Below, one piece after another: positions 32,227 to 41,221 of a stretch of 64,000 bases of DNA. Below the pieces are notes generated by a model. The model worked only from the letters and a program-made list of their open reading frames with translations, had not been told where the DNA came from and searched no databases. Numbering within the stretch: position 1 is the first letter of the stretch; each line of letters opens with the position of its first letter. Origin of the DNA: JAJEFO01 sp965209045 (GTDB taxonomy: Bacteria; Pseudomonadota; Alphaproteobacteria; Rhodobacterales; Rhodobacteraceae); assembly GCA_965209045.1 (NCBI GenBank), contig CBDBPW010000002.1, positions 682,001 to 746,000 of the forward strand, read 5' to 3'. The position numbers and the translations under genes are program-made.

Positions 32227-33540
32227 CTAACCCCGCAAAACCTCGCCTGAAAGCGAGTTGCTGCCCGACGCACAGATCCGCACAGGCCGAATCTCGCCAA
32301 CGACCGCCTGGCCTTCGGCCACGTGAACCGCGTGCAGGTATTCCGACTTGCCCACGACCTGTCCGGGAAGGCGACCGGGCCTTTCGAACAAAACGCTGAC
32401 TGTGCGGCCTACCATCGACTCTTGGGCGGCGCGTTGCTGACGGGTCAGAATCGTCTGCAATCGCTGCAGGCGTTGGTCCTTGATTGCCTCGTCAACACCG
32501 TCAAGTTCCGCAGCGGGCGTGCCGGTTCGCGGCGAATACTTGAAGCTGTAGGCCTGCCCGTACCCGACTTCTTCCACCAAGGCCAAAGTATCCTCGAAAT
32601 CTGCTTCGGTCTCGCCCGGAAAGCCGACGATGAAGTCGCCTGAAAGGAGAATGTCCGGTCGCGATGCACGAACGCGTTCAATGGTCCTCATGTACTGTTC
32701 TGCGGTGTGCTTGCGGTTCATCGCCTTGAGGACCATGTCCGAGCCAGACTGCACGGGCAGATGCAGATACGGCATCAGCTTCTCGACCTCTCCGAACGTC
32801 GCGATCAGTGACCCGCTCATGTCCGAGGGATGGCTCGTCGTGAAACGAATGCGGGCCAGCTCGTCGATTTCGGCCAGTTCGCGGATCAGGCCGGCCAAGC
32901 CGTCCTCATGCCCGCGATAAGCGTTCACGTTCTGCCCCAGAAGGGTGATTTCGCGCACGCCCCGAGCAACGAGTCCGCGCGCTTCCGCCATGACACTTCC
33001 GGCCGGGCGACTGGATTCGGCGCCACGCGTGTAGGGCACGACACAGAAGGCGCAGAACTTGTCGCAGCCTTCCTGTACGGTCAGGAACGCGGTCGGCCCT
33101 CGAGCCGCACCCGAGCGCTTGGGAAGATGGTCAAACTTGTCTTCCTGCGGAAAGTCGGTGTCCAAGGCCCTTTTTCCAGTTCGGACCATCCGTTCCAGTT
33201 CCGGAAGCTTGTGATAGCTTTGGGGACCGACGACCATGTCGACCATGGGCTGGCGCGCAAATATCTCGGCTCCCTCGGCCTGGGCCACGCAGCCCGTCAC
33301 CCCGATCTTCAGGTCGGGCCTTGCATCCTTGAGCGGGCGGAACCGGCCAAGCTCGGAATAGATCTTTTCGGTGGCCTTCTCCCGGATATGGCACGTGTTC
33401 AGCAGGATCATGTCTGCATCATCGGCGCTTTCTGCAGCAACGTAGCCTTCGGCGGCCAACGCCTCGCCCATGCGCTCGCTGTCATATGCATTCATCTGGC
33501 AGCCAAAGGACTTGATGAACAGCTTCCTTGATGCGGACAC
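32227..33540 (-). CDS. miaB: tRNA-2-methylthio-N6-dimethylallyladenosine synthase
   Basis: 437 residues, radical-SAM methylthiotransferase acting on i6A37 of tRNA. The N-terminal UPF0004 domain has cysteines in KSFGCQMN, LLNTCHIRE and TGCVAQ for the second cluster; the radical-SAM cluster is CDKFCAFC (CxxxCxxC); the TRAM domain is at the C-terminus. The start is GTG, preceded by GAGGAG at 8 bp. It precedes phoH by 279 bp. Confidence 0.95.
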   Translation of the reverse strand: MSASRKLFIKSFGCQMNAYDSERMGEALAAEGYVAAESADDADMILLNTCHIREKATEKIYSELGRFRPLKDARPDLKIGVTGCVAQAEGAEIFARQPMVDMVVGPQSYHKLPELERMVRTGKRALDTDFPQEDKFDHLPKRSGAARGPTAFLTVQEGCDKFCAFCVVPYTRGAESSRPAGSVMAEARGLVARGVREITLLGQNVNAYRGHEDGLAGLIRELAEIDELARIRFTTSHPSDMSGSLIATFGEVEKLMPYLHLPVQSGSDMVLKAMNRKHTAEQYMRTIERVRASRPDILLSGDFIVGFPGETEADFEDTLALVEEVGYGQAYSFKYSPRTGTPAAELDGVDEAIKDQRLQRLQTILTRQQRAAQESMVGRTVSVLFERPGRLPGQVVGKSEYLHAVHVAEGQAVVGEIRPVRICASGSNSLSGEVLRG

Positions 33541-33775
33541 GGAGCGGTCTCCTCTTGGACCCGTGCGTCCTAACGGGCTTGCCTCGCATTGCCAAGCACC
33601 CTTCCTTCGAGGTTGTCAGAAAGCGTTCGAATCCGAGGGGTAATGCACCGTGGCACTATGGTCCGAATCCACGATTCAGGTCCACATGCGCAGCGCGATC
33701 GATCTCCGATCGCAAACAGGTGCCGGCCGCCGGCTTCTTGCCCCGACTTGATGCAGCCGATTCCTAGGGGCCGCC

Positions 33776-35011
33776 TCAGTCGCGACCGCCGGACCCGAGA
33801 CTGCGACCTGTCATGGCCAGACCCGCAAAGCTGATCACGCCGAACGCCACGTAAACGGCGAGAATTGCCTGGATCTCCTCGATCGCCAACACCCCCACCT
33901 CGGATGCGTTCACCGAGACCAGCAACAGGCTCACGGCAAATGCGAGCCGCGCCACGAGATTCCTGAGCGAAATGTAGGTCGCGCGCGTCTCGTCCTCGAG
34001 AATGGGCTGAATTCGTGCGGCAATGAACGGCTGAGCCAAACTGTCGGGCACCTTTCGCAACAGCAGAAGCAGCACCGCCGGCACGTTGCCGAACACCGCC
34101 AGTCCGGCGGCCAGCATGATCTGGATGCAGAATGCCGACAGCAGGAGACTCTTCAATCCGATCCAGCGCCTTGCCCCTGGAGCCAGCCATGACGTCGCGA
34201 CCGACACCAGCATCATGAGCGTAGTCACACCCCCGCTAACAACCGCAGCTTCGGCGATGAATCCCGGGCCACCCAGAACTTCGAGAATGAATGGCTGCCC
34301 GAACACGAATGGCAAATGGCCGAAACCGTAGATCAGCACAGAAAGCGCAAAGAGCCATGCCAGGGCCGGATGGAACAGCGCCCTGCGAAGTGCCTTCAAA
34401 CGTTCTGCCTCGCCGCGATTCCGACCAGTGCGACCTGGCTCGGAGAACTGGACCGCGATCAGGATCAGCGCTCCGAACGCCACTGCACTTGCCGCAAACG
34501 GCAGGCGCAGGCCAAGCAATGCAAAGACGCCCCCCAAGACCGCGGAAACCGCAAGCGCGACAAAACTGTAACGCCAAGCGCGAACCTCTTCCTTCTCGAC
34601 CTCGCCGGCTCGACCCTCCTCCGCCAGCGACTCGTATAGAAGGGAACTGTCCGTTCCCGAAGCCAGCGCTATGTGGGCGCCCATCGCGATTTGCGCGAGC
34701 GCAAGGACCCAGAAGCCTTCACCGAGTGCAAAGAAGGCACAGGACATGAACCCGGCACAGGCGCTTGCGATCAACGTTTTCCGCCTGCCCCACCGATCCG
34801 AGAAATACCCCGAGGGAACCTCCAGCACGGTCGTCGTGACGTCGTAGATCGCGTAGAACAGTATGGCCTGCGCCGCGGAAAGCTCCGATTGCAGGAACAG
34901 GAACCAGATCGCCTGCCAGAAGAGCAGGTTCTGGAAGAACTTGAACCATGGGTAGAGCGCAATGTTTCGGCCCGCGCCGCGCATCAGCCGACCTGCGCCT
35001 CGATTTTGCAT
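33776..35011 (-). CDS. MFS transporter
   Basis: 411 residues with about 12 hydrophobic segments. The loop 2-3 signature is GYFSDRWGRRKTLIA and a TM3-TM4 region TDSSLLYESLAEEG is shared with a family of uncharacterised drug-efflux-type MFS proteins. The substrate is unknown. It lies 67 bp downstream of the hydroxyacid dehydrogenase gene on the same strand. The 235 bp to miaB show no gene. Confidence 0.87.
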   Translation of the reverse strand: MQNRGAGRLMRGAGRNIALYPWFKFFQNLLFWQAIWFLFLQSELSAAQAILFYAIYDVTTTVLEVPSGYFSDRWGRRKTLIASACAGFMSCAFFALGEGFWVLALAQIAMGAHIALASGTDSSLLYESLAEEGRAGEVEKEEVRAWRYSFVALAVSAVLGGVFALLGLRLPFAASAVAFGALILIAVQFSEPGRTGRNRGEAERLKALRRALFHPALAWLFALSVLIYGFGHLPFVFGQPFILEVLGGPGFIAEAAVVSGGVTTLMMLVSVATSWLAPGARRWIGLKSLLLSAFCIQIMLAAGLAVFGNVPAVLLLLLRKVPDSLAQPFIAARIQPILEDETRATYISLRNLVARLAFAVSLLLVSVNASEVGVLAIEEIQAILAVYVAFGVISFAGLAMTGRSLGSGGRD

Positions 35012-35078
35012 CCGCCGGCCCTCCCCTCATCCGCGAGATGTCTCGGGCAAGCCAAGAACCGCGGGAACGCTGTGCGCA

Positions 35079-36065
35079 TCAGAGCATTGCAGGCACGACC
35101 AGGTCAGGCGGGCGATGACCGTCGGCGAATGTCTTTACGTTGACGATCACCGCTTCGCCCATCTCGACACGTCCCTCGACCGTCGCCGAGCCCATGTGGG
35201 GAAGAAGCACGACATTGGGCAGTGCGCGAAGCCGCGGGTTGATCTCGTGCCGATGCTCGAAGACGTCCAGCCCGGCTCCGGCGATCTCGCCGGCGCGCAG
35301 CATCCGCGTCAGCGCGTTCTCGTCGATGACCTCGCCGCGCGACGTGTTGACGATGACCGCGTCAGGTTTCATGAGCTTCAGGCGCCGTGCGTTCATCAAG
35401 TGGAACGTGGACGGTGTGTGAGGGCAGTTGATCGACAGGATGTCCACCCGGCTCACAAGCTGGTCGAGGCTTTCCCGATAGGCAGCATTCAGGTCCGCCT
35501 CGGTTTCCCGCCGCAAGCGACGTCTGTTATGGTACTCGACCGGCATGCCGAAGACCGCGGCGCGGCGTGCGACCGCCCGTCCGATCCGTCCCATGCCGAG
35601 GATGCCCAGCCTGCGGCCGGCAAGCCGCCCGCCAAGATGCGCGGTCGGAGCCCAGCCTTGCCAATCGCCCTTCTGCATCACGGAAAGCCCTTCCGGGATG
35701 CGCCGCGTGACGGCAAGGATGAGCGCCATGGTCATGTCGGCCGTATCCTCGGTGACCACGCCTGGCGTGTTCGAGACGTGGATTCCACGCTGCCGTGCGG
35801 TCGCGACATCAATGTGGTCCACGCCGGCCCCGAAGTTCGCGATCAATTTCAACCGCTCGCCAGCCTGTGCAAGCAATGCCGCATCGATCCGATCCGTCAG
35901 CGTTGGCACCAGCACATCGGCAGACTTCATTGCCGCTGCCAGTGCCTCGCGCGACATTGGCGCATCGTCGACATTCAGCGAAACGTCGAACAGTTCGGAC
36001 ATGCGGCGCTCGACTGGTTCGGGAAGGCGTCGTGTGACGACAACAGTCAGGCACTTGTCTGGCAT
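35079..36065 (-). CDS. D-2-hydroxyacid dehydrogenase (glyoxylate/hydroxypyruvate reductase-like)
   Basis: 328 residues, start ATG at 36065. The NAD(P) Rossmann motif is GILGMGRIGRAVARR. The substrate-binding and catalytic Arg, Glu and His lie in NFGAGVDHID, IVNTSRGEVIDE and LPHMGSATVEGR. It most resembles glyoxylate/hydroxypyruvate reductase, converting glyoxylate or hydroxypyruvate to glycolate or D-glycerate. The open frame to 36746 overlaps the divergent SH3 gene and has no homology. Confidence 0.92.
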   Translation of the reverse strand: MPDKCLTVVVTRRLPEPVERRMSELFDVSLNVDDAPMSREALAAAMKSADVLVPTLTDRIDAALLAQAGERLKLIANFGAGVDHIDVATARQRGIHVSNTPGVVTEDTADMTMALILAVTRRIPEGLSVMQKGDWQGWAPTAHLGGRLAGRRLGILGMGRIGRAVARRAAVFGMPVEYHNRRRLRRETEADLNAAYRESLDQLVSRVDILSINCPHTPSTFHLMNARRLKLMKPDAVIVNTSRGEVIDENALTRMLRAGEIAGAGLDVFEHRHEINPRLRALPNVVLLPHMGSATVEGRVEMGEAVIVNVKTFADGHRPPDLVVPAML

Positions 36066-36185
36066 GCGAGTTGCGCTCCCGTCTTTCCCTCGCCTTCGGT
36101 TGCTGGCAAAGTGGCAAGGAACCGAGGCGGACACAAGGGCGCAAGACGCCAGCACATGGTGCATAGGGAACTGACCACGGCGCTG

Positions 36186-36674
36186 ATGCGACTGACGCTT
36201 GCAGCCTTCATCTTCCTGGCAGTGGCGAGCCAGATTCCGGCCGCCGAGCGGGGCACGGTCACGAATCTGCCGATTCCGCGATTTGTTTCCCTGAAGGCCG
36301 AGGAAGGCAACGTCCGGCGCGGGCCATCGCTCAGCCATCGGATCGACTGGGTGTTCCGAAGGCGCAACATGCCTCTGGAAGTCACAGCGGAATACGGCCA
36401 TTGGCGACGAGTTCAGGACCGGGATGGACAAGGTGGCTGGATGCACTACTCGCTGCTGTCGGGCGTACGCCACGTGATCGTCGTGGACGACCTGACTCCG
36501 CTTCACGCCAGGCCCTCGACCGAGGCCGTGATCAAGGCCTACGCGGAGGTCGGAGTCGTCGCGCGGCTTGGCTCCTGTGCGCCCGACTGGTGCAAGATCA
36601 GAGCGAACGGCATTCGGGGTTGGGTCCGCAAGGGCCAGATCTGGGGGGTCAGCCCCGACGAATTGCGCGAGTGA
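36186..36674 (+). CDS. Secreted SH3-domain protein
   Basis: 162 residues from the ATG at 36186, with a signal peptide (MRLTLAAFIFLAVASQIPAA, cleavage before ERG). Two bacterial SH3 repeats follow: LKAEEGNVRRGPSLSHRIDW to WMHYSLLSG, and TPLHARPSTEAVIKAYAEVG to IRGWVRKGQIWGV, with a CAPDWC pair likely to form a disulfide. This is the common alphaproteobacterial periplasmic SH3 protein. It probably binds peptidoglycan; function unproven. Divergent from the hydroxyacid dehydrogenase. Confidence 0.9.
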   Translation: MRLTLAAFIFLAVASQIPAAERGTVTNLPIPRFVSLKAEEGNVRRGPSLSHRIDWVFRRRNMPLEVTAEYGHWRRVQDRDGQGGWMHYSLLSGVRHVIVVDDLTPLHARPSTEAVIKAYAEVGVVARLGSCAPDWCKIRANGIRGWVRKGQIWGVSPDELRE

Positions 36675-37102
36675 GACGGCACGAGGACGCCGCTCAAGCA
36701 GCAAATTGACATTTGCCGCCTTCAAGAAGCGGCAGATTGGCATCAATTCGCAATCCGGATGCCTCGGTCACTGGACGTAGTCACGAGTCATTTCCAGACA
36801 TCGGGTTTTCCGATGTCCTTCGTCGGGACCCACCGGTCGACATGGCCTGCCCAGAGACAGCCCTGCAAAGTCGTACAAGGCGCCCTGGACCCCAACGCTT
36901 GCCCACAAACCTGGGAATCCGGCAGCCCTTGGCGCATTGCCCATTGGCGCGCTCATCGTCTTCCGAGTCGCGACCTTCAACGGAACTCTTCCGGATTTGG
37001 GCGGCACGCCGGCCATGCCAAGTTGATCAACTTGTGCGGCGAATCGGCGCTGTTCTGGCGCGTTGGCGTGCTACATCCAAGACGCTCCGGTGCCCCAGAG
37101 GG
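36675..37102. other. Convergent intergenic region without recognised gene
   Basis: 428 bp between the SH3 gene and the end of the ABC-transporter operon. Frames here are shadows; no clear terminator hairpin with a T tract was found. Confidence 0.5.
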
Positions 37103-38188
37103 TCAGTCACCCAAAACGGCCATGCTGTCGGCGTCCCAACAGATCCACACCGGCGCGTCGCCGACGGCCTGACCAGTCTCCATATTGACATAGGCCTTCA
37201 GAGTCGCACCAGCGGCCTGTTCGACGAGCAGGTCCACAATCATCCGGCTGCCGAGAAACGTCTTGCCGATCACGCGGCCCTGAACCGCATTTCCTCTTGC
37301 GGGCCTCTCCCCGTGCAACTCCAGTCGTTCCAACCGGACCGAGGCTGTGACGTGTCCGTCGGGATGCGGGTCTTCTGGCCGCCTGTGGCCGCGCAGGGTC
37401 GATCCGTGCCAATCGATCACCACCTCTTCACCCTCCTGGCTGCGGACTTCACCCGAGATCAAATTTGTTTCGCCAATGAACTCCGCGACGAAACGGTTGG
37501 CCGGGTGGATGTAAAGCTCTTCGGGCGTGCCGTCCTGCTCCACGCGCCCGGCATTCATCACCACGATCCGGTCGGACATGGTCAGCGCCTCTTCCTGGTC
37601 GTGGGTGACGAAGACGAAGGTCTTGTCGGTCCGCCTCTGGATCGACTTCAGCTCTTGCTGGACCTGCCCCCGCAGCTTCGCGTCCAGCGCGCCTAGCGGT
37701 TCGTCGAGCAGGAGAAGCGCGGGATCAAGGGCAAGTGCGCGCGCAAGAGCGACACGCTGGCGCTGACCTCCGGAAAGCTGGCCAGGATATCGGTCGCCGT
37801 AGTCGGCAAGCTCAAGGAACGCCATCAGCTCCTTCAGTCTGACCTTTATGGCGCTTCGACTCATGCCTGTCAGCTCTAGTCCGAAGGCCATGTTTTGCTG
37901 GACCGTCATGTGCGGAAACAGCGCGTAGTCCTGGAACACCATGTTCACATTGCGCCGGTCTGGCGGCAGCCGGGTCACGTCCTGGCCCTCCAACACTATG
38001 CGTCCGGCGTCCGGGCGCTCGAACCCGCCGAGAAGACGCAACGTCGTGGACTTGCCGCAACCCGAGGGGCCCAGGAAGGTAACGAACTCGCCCTCGGCGA
38101 TATCCAGCTCCATCCGCTCAAGCGCGACCGCGTTGCCGAAGGTCTTCGAGACCCCTTCGATGCTGACGAGGGGAGGCCGCAAGGTCAT
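37103..38188 (-). CDS. ABC importer ATPase, PotA-type
   Basis: 361 residues, start ATG at 38188 overlapping the permease stop (ATGA). It has Walker A GPSGCGKST, Q-loop NMVFQDYALFPHM, signature LSGGQRQRVALARAL, Walker B LLLLDEPLGALD, the H-loop THDQEEALTMSD and a C-terminal TOBE region. This organisation is that of polyamine/opine/iron-type importers. Last gene of the eight-gene operon. Confidence 0.94.
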   Translation of the reverse strand: MTLRPPLVSIEGVSKTFGNAVALERMELDIAEGEFVTFLGPSGCGKSTTLRLLGGFERPDAGRIVLEGQDVTRLPPDRRNVNMVFQDYALFPHMTVQQNMAFGLELTGMSRSAIKVRLKELMAFLELADYGDRYPGQLSGGQRQRVALARALALDPALLLLDEPLGALDAKLRGQVQQELKSIQRRTDKTFVFVTHDQEEALTMSDRIVVMNAGRVEQDGTPEELYIHPANRFVAEFIGETNLISGEVRSQEGEEVVIDWHGSTLRGHRRPEDPHPDGHVTASVRLERLELHGERPARGNAVQGRVIGKTFLGSRMIVDLLVEQAAGATLKAYVNMETGQAVGDAPVWICWDADSMAVLGD

Positions 38189-38976
38189 CTTCCGGGATCC
38201 TTGTTCGTACGACGCACATATCGCTCGGCCCAAATGCCGAGGACAGCCGTAAGGAGCAGCGCGACAGTGGCAATTGCGTTTATTTCCGGAGACATGCCCG
38301 AACGCAGCATGGCGAAGATCAGAACTGGCAGCGTTGGCTCGTAACTGCCAAGGAAGAACGAGCGGACAAAGTCGTCGAAGCTGAGCAGCAGGCAAAAGAT
38401 GCTGGCGCCCATGATGGCGGGGGTAAGATAGGGCAAGGTGATCCTTAGAAAGGCCACCAGCGGGTCGGCGCCAAGGTCGCGCGCCGCCTCGATCTGGCTC
38501 TTCGGCAGTGTCGAGAGGCGCGCCATGACCACCAGCACCACAAAGGGCACATTGTGGACCGCGTGAGCCCAGATAATCGCGAACATCCCCGGTTCGATGC
38601 CAAGAAGTCGTGCATAGATTCGGAATGCGATTGCCGAGATGATGCCGGGCACAAGCGCGGGCAGGATGGCGAGACCGAACACCGTCGCACGTCCCCAGAA
38701 CTTCCGGCCCTCCAGCAACACCGCGATCCAAAGCCCAATCACGATCGAAATCACGGATGCGGACACTGCGATCGCGATCGAATAGCCAAAGACCGAGATC
38801 ACCTCGGCATCTTCGAACACACCAAGGTACCAGTCGAGCGTCCAGGACTTGATCGGAAACCCTATGAACCTCGAATCCTTGAATCCCATGAGAATCATCA
38901 GGATCAGCGGCACAAACACATAGAGGACGAAGGCCCAGTAGACGCAGGAGAGCAAGATGCGCGTGTTGCGGGTCAC
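38185..38976 (-). CDS. ABC importer permease, PotC-type
   Basis: 263 residues, six hydrophobic helices. The ABC-permease EAA loop is EAARDLGADPLVAFLRITLP. The sequence LSFDDFVRSFFL near helix 5 is shared with PotC/YdcV proteins. It overlaps the other permease by 4 bp upstream and the ATPase by 4 bp downstream. Confidence 0.94.
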   Translation of the reverse strand: MTRNTRILLSCVYWAFVLYVFVPLILMILMGFKDSRFIGFPIKSWTLDWYLGVFEDAEVISVFGYSIAIAVSASVISIVIGLWIAVLLEGRKFWGRATVFGLAILPALVPGIISAIAFRIYARLLGIEPGMFAIIWAHAVHNVPFVVLVVMARLSTLPKSQIEAARDLGADPLVAFLRITLPYLTPAIMGASIFCLLLSFDDFVRSFFLGSYEPTLPVLIFAMLRSGMSPEINAIATVALLLTAVLGIWAERYVRRTNKDPGR

Positions 38977-39956
38977 TTGGTGTCACCTTTCCTGAGCATG
39001 CACATCAACCGCTGAAAGACGCCCGAAATCGCCAGTGCAGCAAGGAACATGATCGTCGCAAAGGCCGCGCCAGTGGGCCATTCGTCACCGGCCACGTGGA
39101 AAAAGCCCGCGATGGTCTCGGCAAAAACCGTGGTCGAGGGGCCGCCAAGAAGCACCGGCGTCGCGTAGAATCCCGTCGAGATCAGGAAGACCAGCGTGCA
39201 TCCCGAGGAAATGCCCTCGATCGTCAGGGGCAATGTCACGCGCCGAAACCTGGTCCAGGCGCCTGCGCCAAGATCGGCCGCCGCTTCCCAGTAGCTTTGC
39301 GGGAGCTTTTCCAGTGCCGAGTAGAGCGGCAGCAGCATGTATAGCGCCGTCAGGTAGACGATGCCCACACCCATCGAGAAGCTCGTGTACATGAACGGGA
39401 TCGGCCGGTCGACCAGCCCCAGCCACCTTAGCGCAAGGTTGACCGCTCCGGTATTTCCCAGCAGGATCATGATCGCATAGGTCCGCACGATCTCGCCGAC
39501 CCAAAAGGGAACGAGAAGCAATAGAAGAAACAGGAGCTGGTTCTTTCGGCTGACATGCCGGGCAAGAAAGTACGCGACAGGGTATGTGATGATAAGCGTC
39601 GCCAGGGTGAAGGTGCTCGCGAAGACGAGCGTCCTGAAGAAGGGCATCCAGAACAGCCTGTCCCCGAAGAACCGCCCGTAATGTTCCAGCGTGAAATGGG
39701 TCTGGGCGTCCTGGGCAACCGGATAGGCGTCGGTCAGGCTGACACGGAGCATCTGCAGCATCGGTCCGAGATGCTGCGTCAGGACCCAAAGGACCGGCAG
39801 CGCGGCGAGAATGAAGAACTGGCGCCGCGGAGTCGCGTAGACGAAGGTCAACAGGGCCTTGTAGGGGCCCCAACGGGTCGCTCGGCCCCAAAACGCGGCG
39901 TGACCCTCCCTCGGTGCGCCCGGTGGTTCAGGCGCGGATGCGACTTCTGAATTCAT
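38973..39956 (-). CDS. ABC importer permease, PotB-type
   Basis: 327 residues. A soluble N-terminal extension of about 50 residues precedes the six helices. The EAA loop is EAAADLGAGAWTRFRRVTLP. The family signature LLLVPFWVGEIVRTYA matches PotB/YdcU proteins. It is separated from the binding-protein gene by 129 bp that hold a strong hairpin. Confidence 0.93.
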   Translation of the reverse strand: MNSEVASAPEPPGAPREGHAAFWGRATRWGPYKALLTFVYATPRRQFFILAALPVLWVLTQHLGPMLQMLRVSLTDAYPVAQDAQTHFTLEHYGRFFGDRLFWMPFFRTLVFASTFTLATLIITYPVAYFLARHVSRKNQLLFLLLLLVPFWVGEIVRTYAIMILLGNTGAVNLALRWLGLVDRPIPFMYTSFSMGVGIVYLTALYMLLPLYSALEKLPQSYWEAAADLGAGAWTRFRRVTLPLTIEGISSGCTLVFLISTGFYATPVLLGGPSTTVFAETIAGFFHVAGDEWPTGAAFATIMFLAALAISGVFQRLMCMLRKGDTK

Positions 39957-40045
39957 GGCGTTCCTCTAGCCGGTCAGGTCGACACGCACGCCCTCGGTGA
40001 ATGGGGCGGATTCCAATGGGTGGAAACAGAGGTATCAGTTTCGGC

Positions 40046-40073
40046 CCGCACGCCCCGCTGAAGGGGCGTGCGG
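40046..40073 (-). repeat. Perfect 11-bp stem-loop between binding-protein and permease genes
   Basis: CCGCACGCCCC (40046-40056) pairs exactly with GGGGCGTGCGG (40063-40073) around a 6-nt loop. There is no T tract, so it is more likely a 3' stabiliser or partial processing/attenuation site that makes the binding protein more abundant than the membrane subunits, as in other importer operons. Confidence 0.65.
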
Positions 40074-40085
40074 CGTGTCAGGACC

Positions 40086-41195
40086 TCAGGCCGCCTTCAC
40101 GGCTTCCACAGCAGGGTCGACGAGACCGTACTTCATCTCATTCGCCTCGGCGCGGAAGAACTGCAGGTTGGCCAGTTGCTCCTCCGGGAAGGAAGTGGAC
40201 CGCTTCTCGGCCTCGGTCAGGTATTGCGAGGCGTCCTTGTAAGTCGATATGAAGCCCGACGCCTTGGTCATCGATGCACCGATTTCGGGAGACGCCAGGA
40301 GCGCGTTCAGAAGCGTATAGGCGTTGTCCGGATTCGGGGCGTTGTTGGCGATGTTCAGCGTGTAAACGAAGCCATACGAACCTTCCCGCGGGATAGACAT
40401 GCCCAACGGGAAGCCATCATTGATCAATGCGGCAGCCGGACCGTTCCACGAGTGACCCAGAACGATGTCTTGATTGATGAACATCTGCTGCACTTCGGCA
40501 CCGCTGTCGTAGTACTTGCGAACAAGCGGCTTCTTCTCGATCAGGAAGTTCTTGGCTTCCTCGACGATTCGCGCGGCCTCGTCCGGGTCGTCCAAGTAGG
40601 CGACCATATTGCCGTCATAACCCATCATCAGCATGACGATCGACATCATGTCCTGGATGATGTAGGCGGTCTGGCCCTTGTATTTCTCGCTGAACAGCGT
40701 GTCCCAAGTCTGGGCCTCTTCCTCGGTGACGAATTCGGTGTTGAAGGACAACACCTCCATGCCTGAGAGGATCGGCGCCCCCCACTTTTGGCCGTTGATC
40801 GTGGCCCAGTCGCTCTCAGAGAAGGTCGGATTGATGTTTCCCCAGTTCGACAGCCGGCCGGTGTCCATCGGTGCCAACAATTCACTGTCGATGAACTGAA
40901 GGAACCGATGACCGGCGACAGTTACGACATCCACCGTCGGGTTCGGTGCTTCTGCGGCCAGTAGGTTGAATTGCTTGCCTTGATCGTCGACAAGACGGAC
41001 GTTCACCTTGATGCCGGTATCGGCCTCGAACTGCTTCTTGAAAGCGTCGGGAACGAACTGGTTGTAGGTCCAGACGTTCACCTCGCCGCTGCCCTGCGCG
41101 TTGGAGCGCCGCAGGTAGGCCGGACTTGCCAGCATGGCCGCCCCAGCGACGGTGGCGCTGAGGAAACGACGACGGTCAAATGTCGGATTGGTCAT
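40086..41195 (-). CDS. ABC importer substrate-binding protein, PotD-like, Tat-exported
   Basis: 369 residues. The start at 41195 (MTNPTFDRRRFLSATVAG) is preceded by GGAG and gives a Tat signal with RRRFLSA; the ATG four codons upstream is less well placed. The mature protein begins with VNVWTYNQFVPDAFKKQFEA, the extracellular solute-binding protein family 1/PotD fold. In polyamine binders acidic and aromatic pocket residues are expected; I cannot assign the ligand. It begins 26 bp after the octopine-dehydrogenase-like gene. Confidence 0.9.
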   Translation of the reverse strand: MTNPTFDRRRFLSATVAGAAMLASPAYLRRSNAQGSGEVNVWTYNQFVPDAFKKQFEADTGIKVNVRLVDDQGKQFNLLAAEAPNPTVDVVTVAGHRFLQFIDSELLAPMDTGRLSNWGNINPTFSESDWATINGQKWGAPILSGMEVLSFNTEFVTEEEAQTWDTLFSEKYKGQTAYIIQDMMSIVMLMMGYDGNMVAYLDDPDEAARIVEEAKNFLIEKKPLVRKYYDSGAEVQQMFINQDIVLGHSWNGPAAALINDGFPLGMSIPREGSYGFVYTLNIANNAPNPDNAYTLLNALLASPEIGASMTKASGFISTYKDASQYLTEAEKRSTSFPEEQLANLQFFRAEANEMKYGLVDPAVEAVKAA

Positions 41196-41221
41196 TTCTT
41201 TCTCCATTTCTGTTTGGTTGG

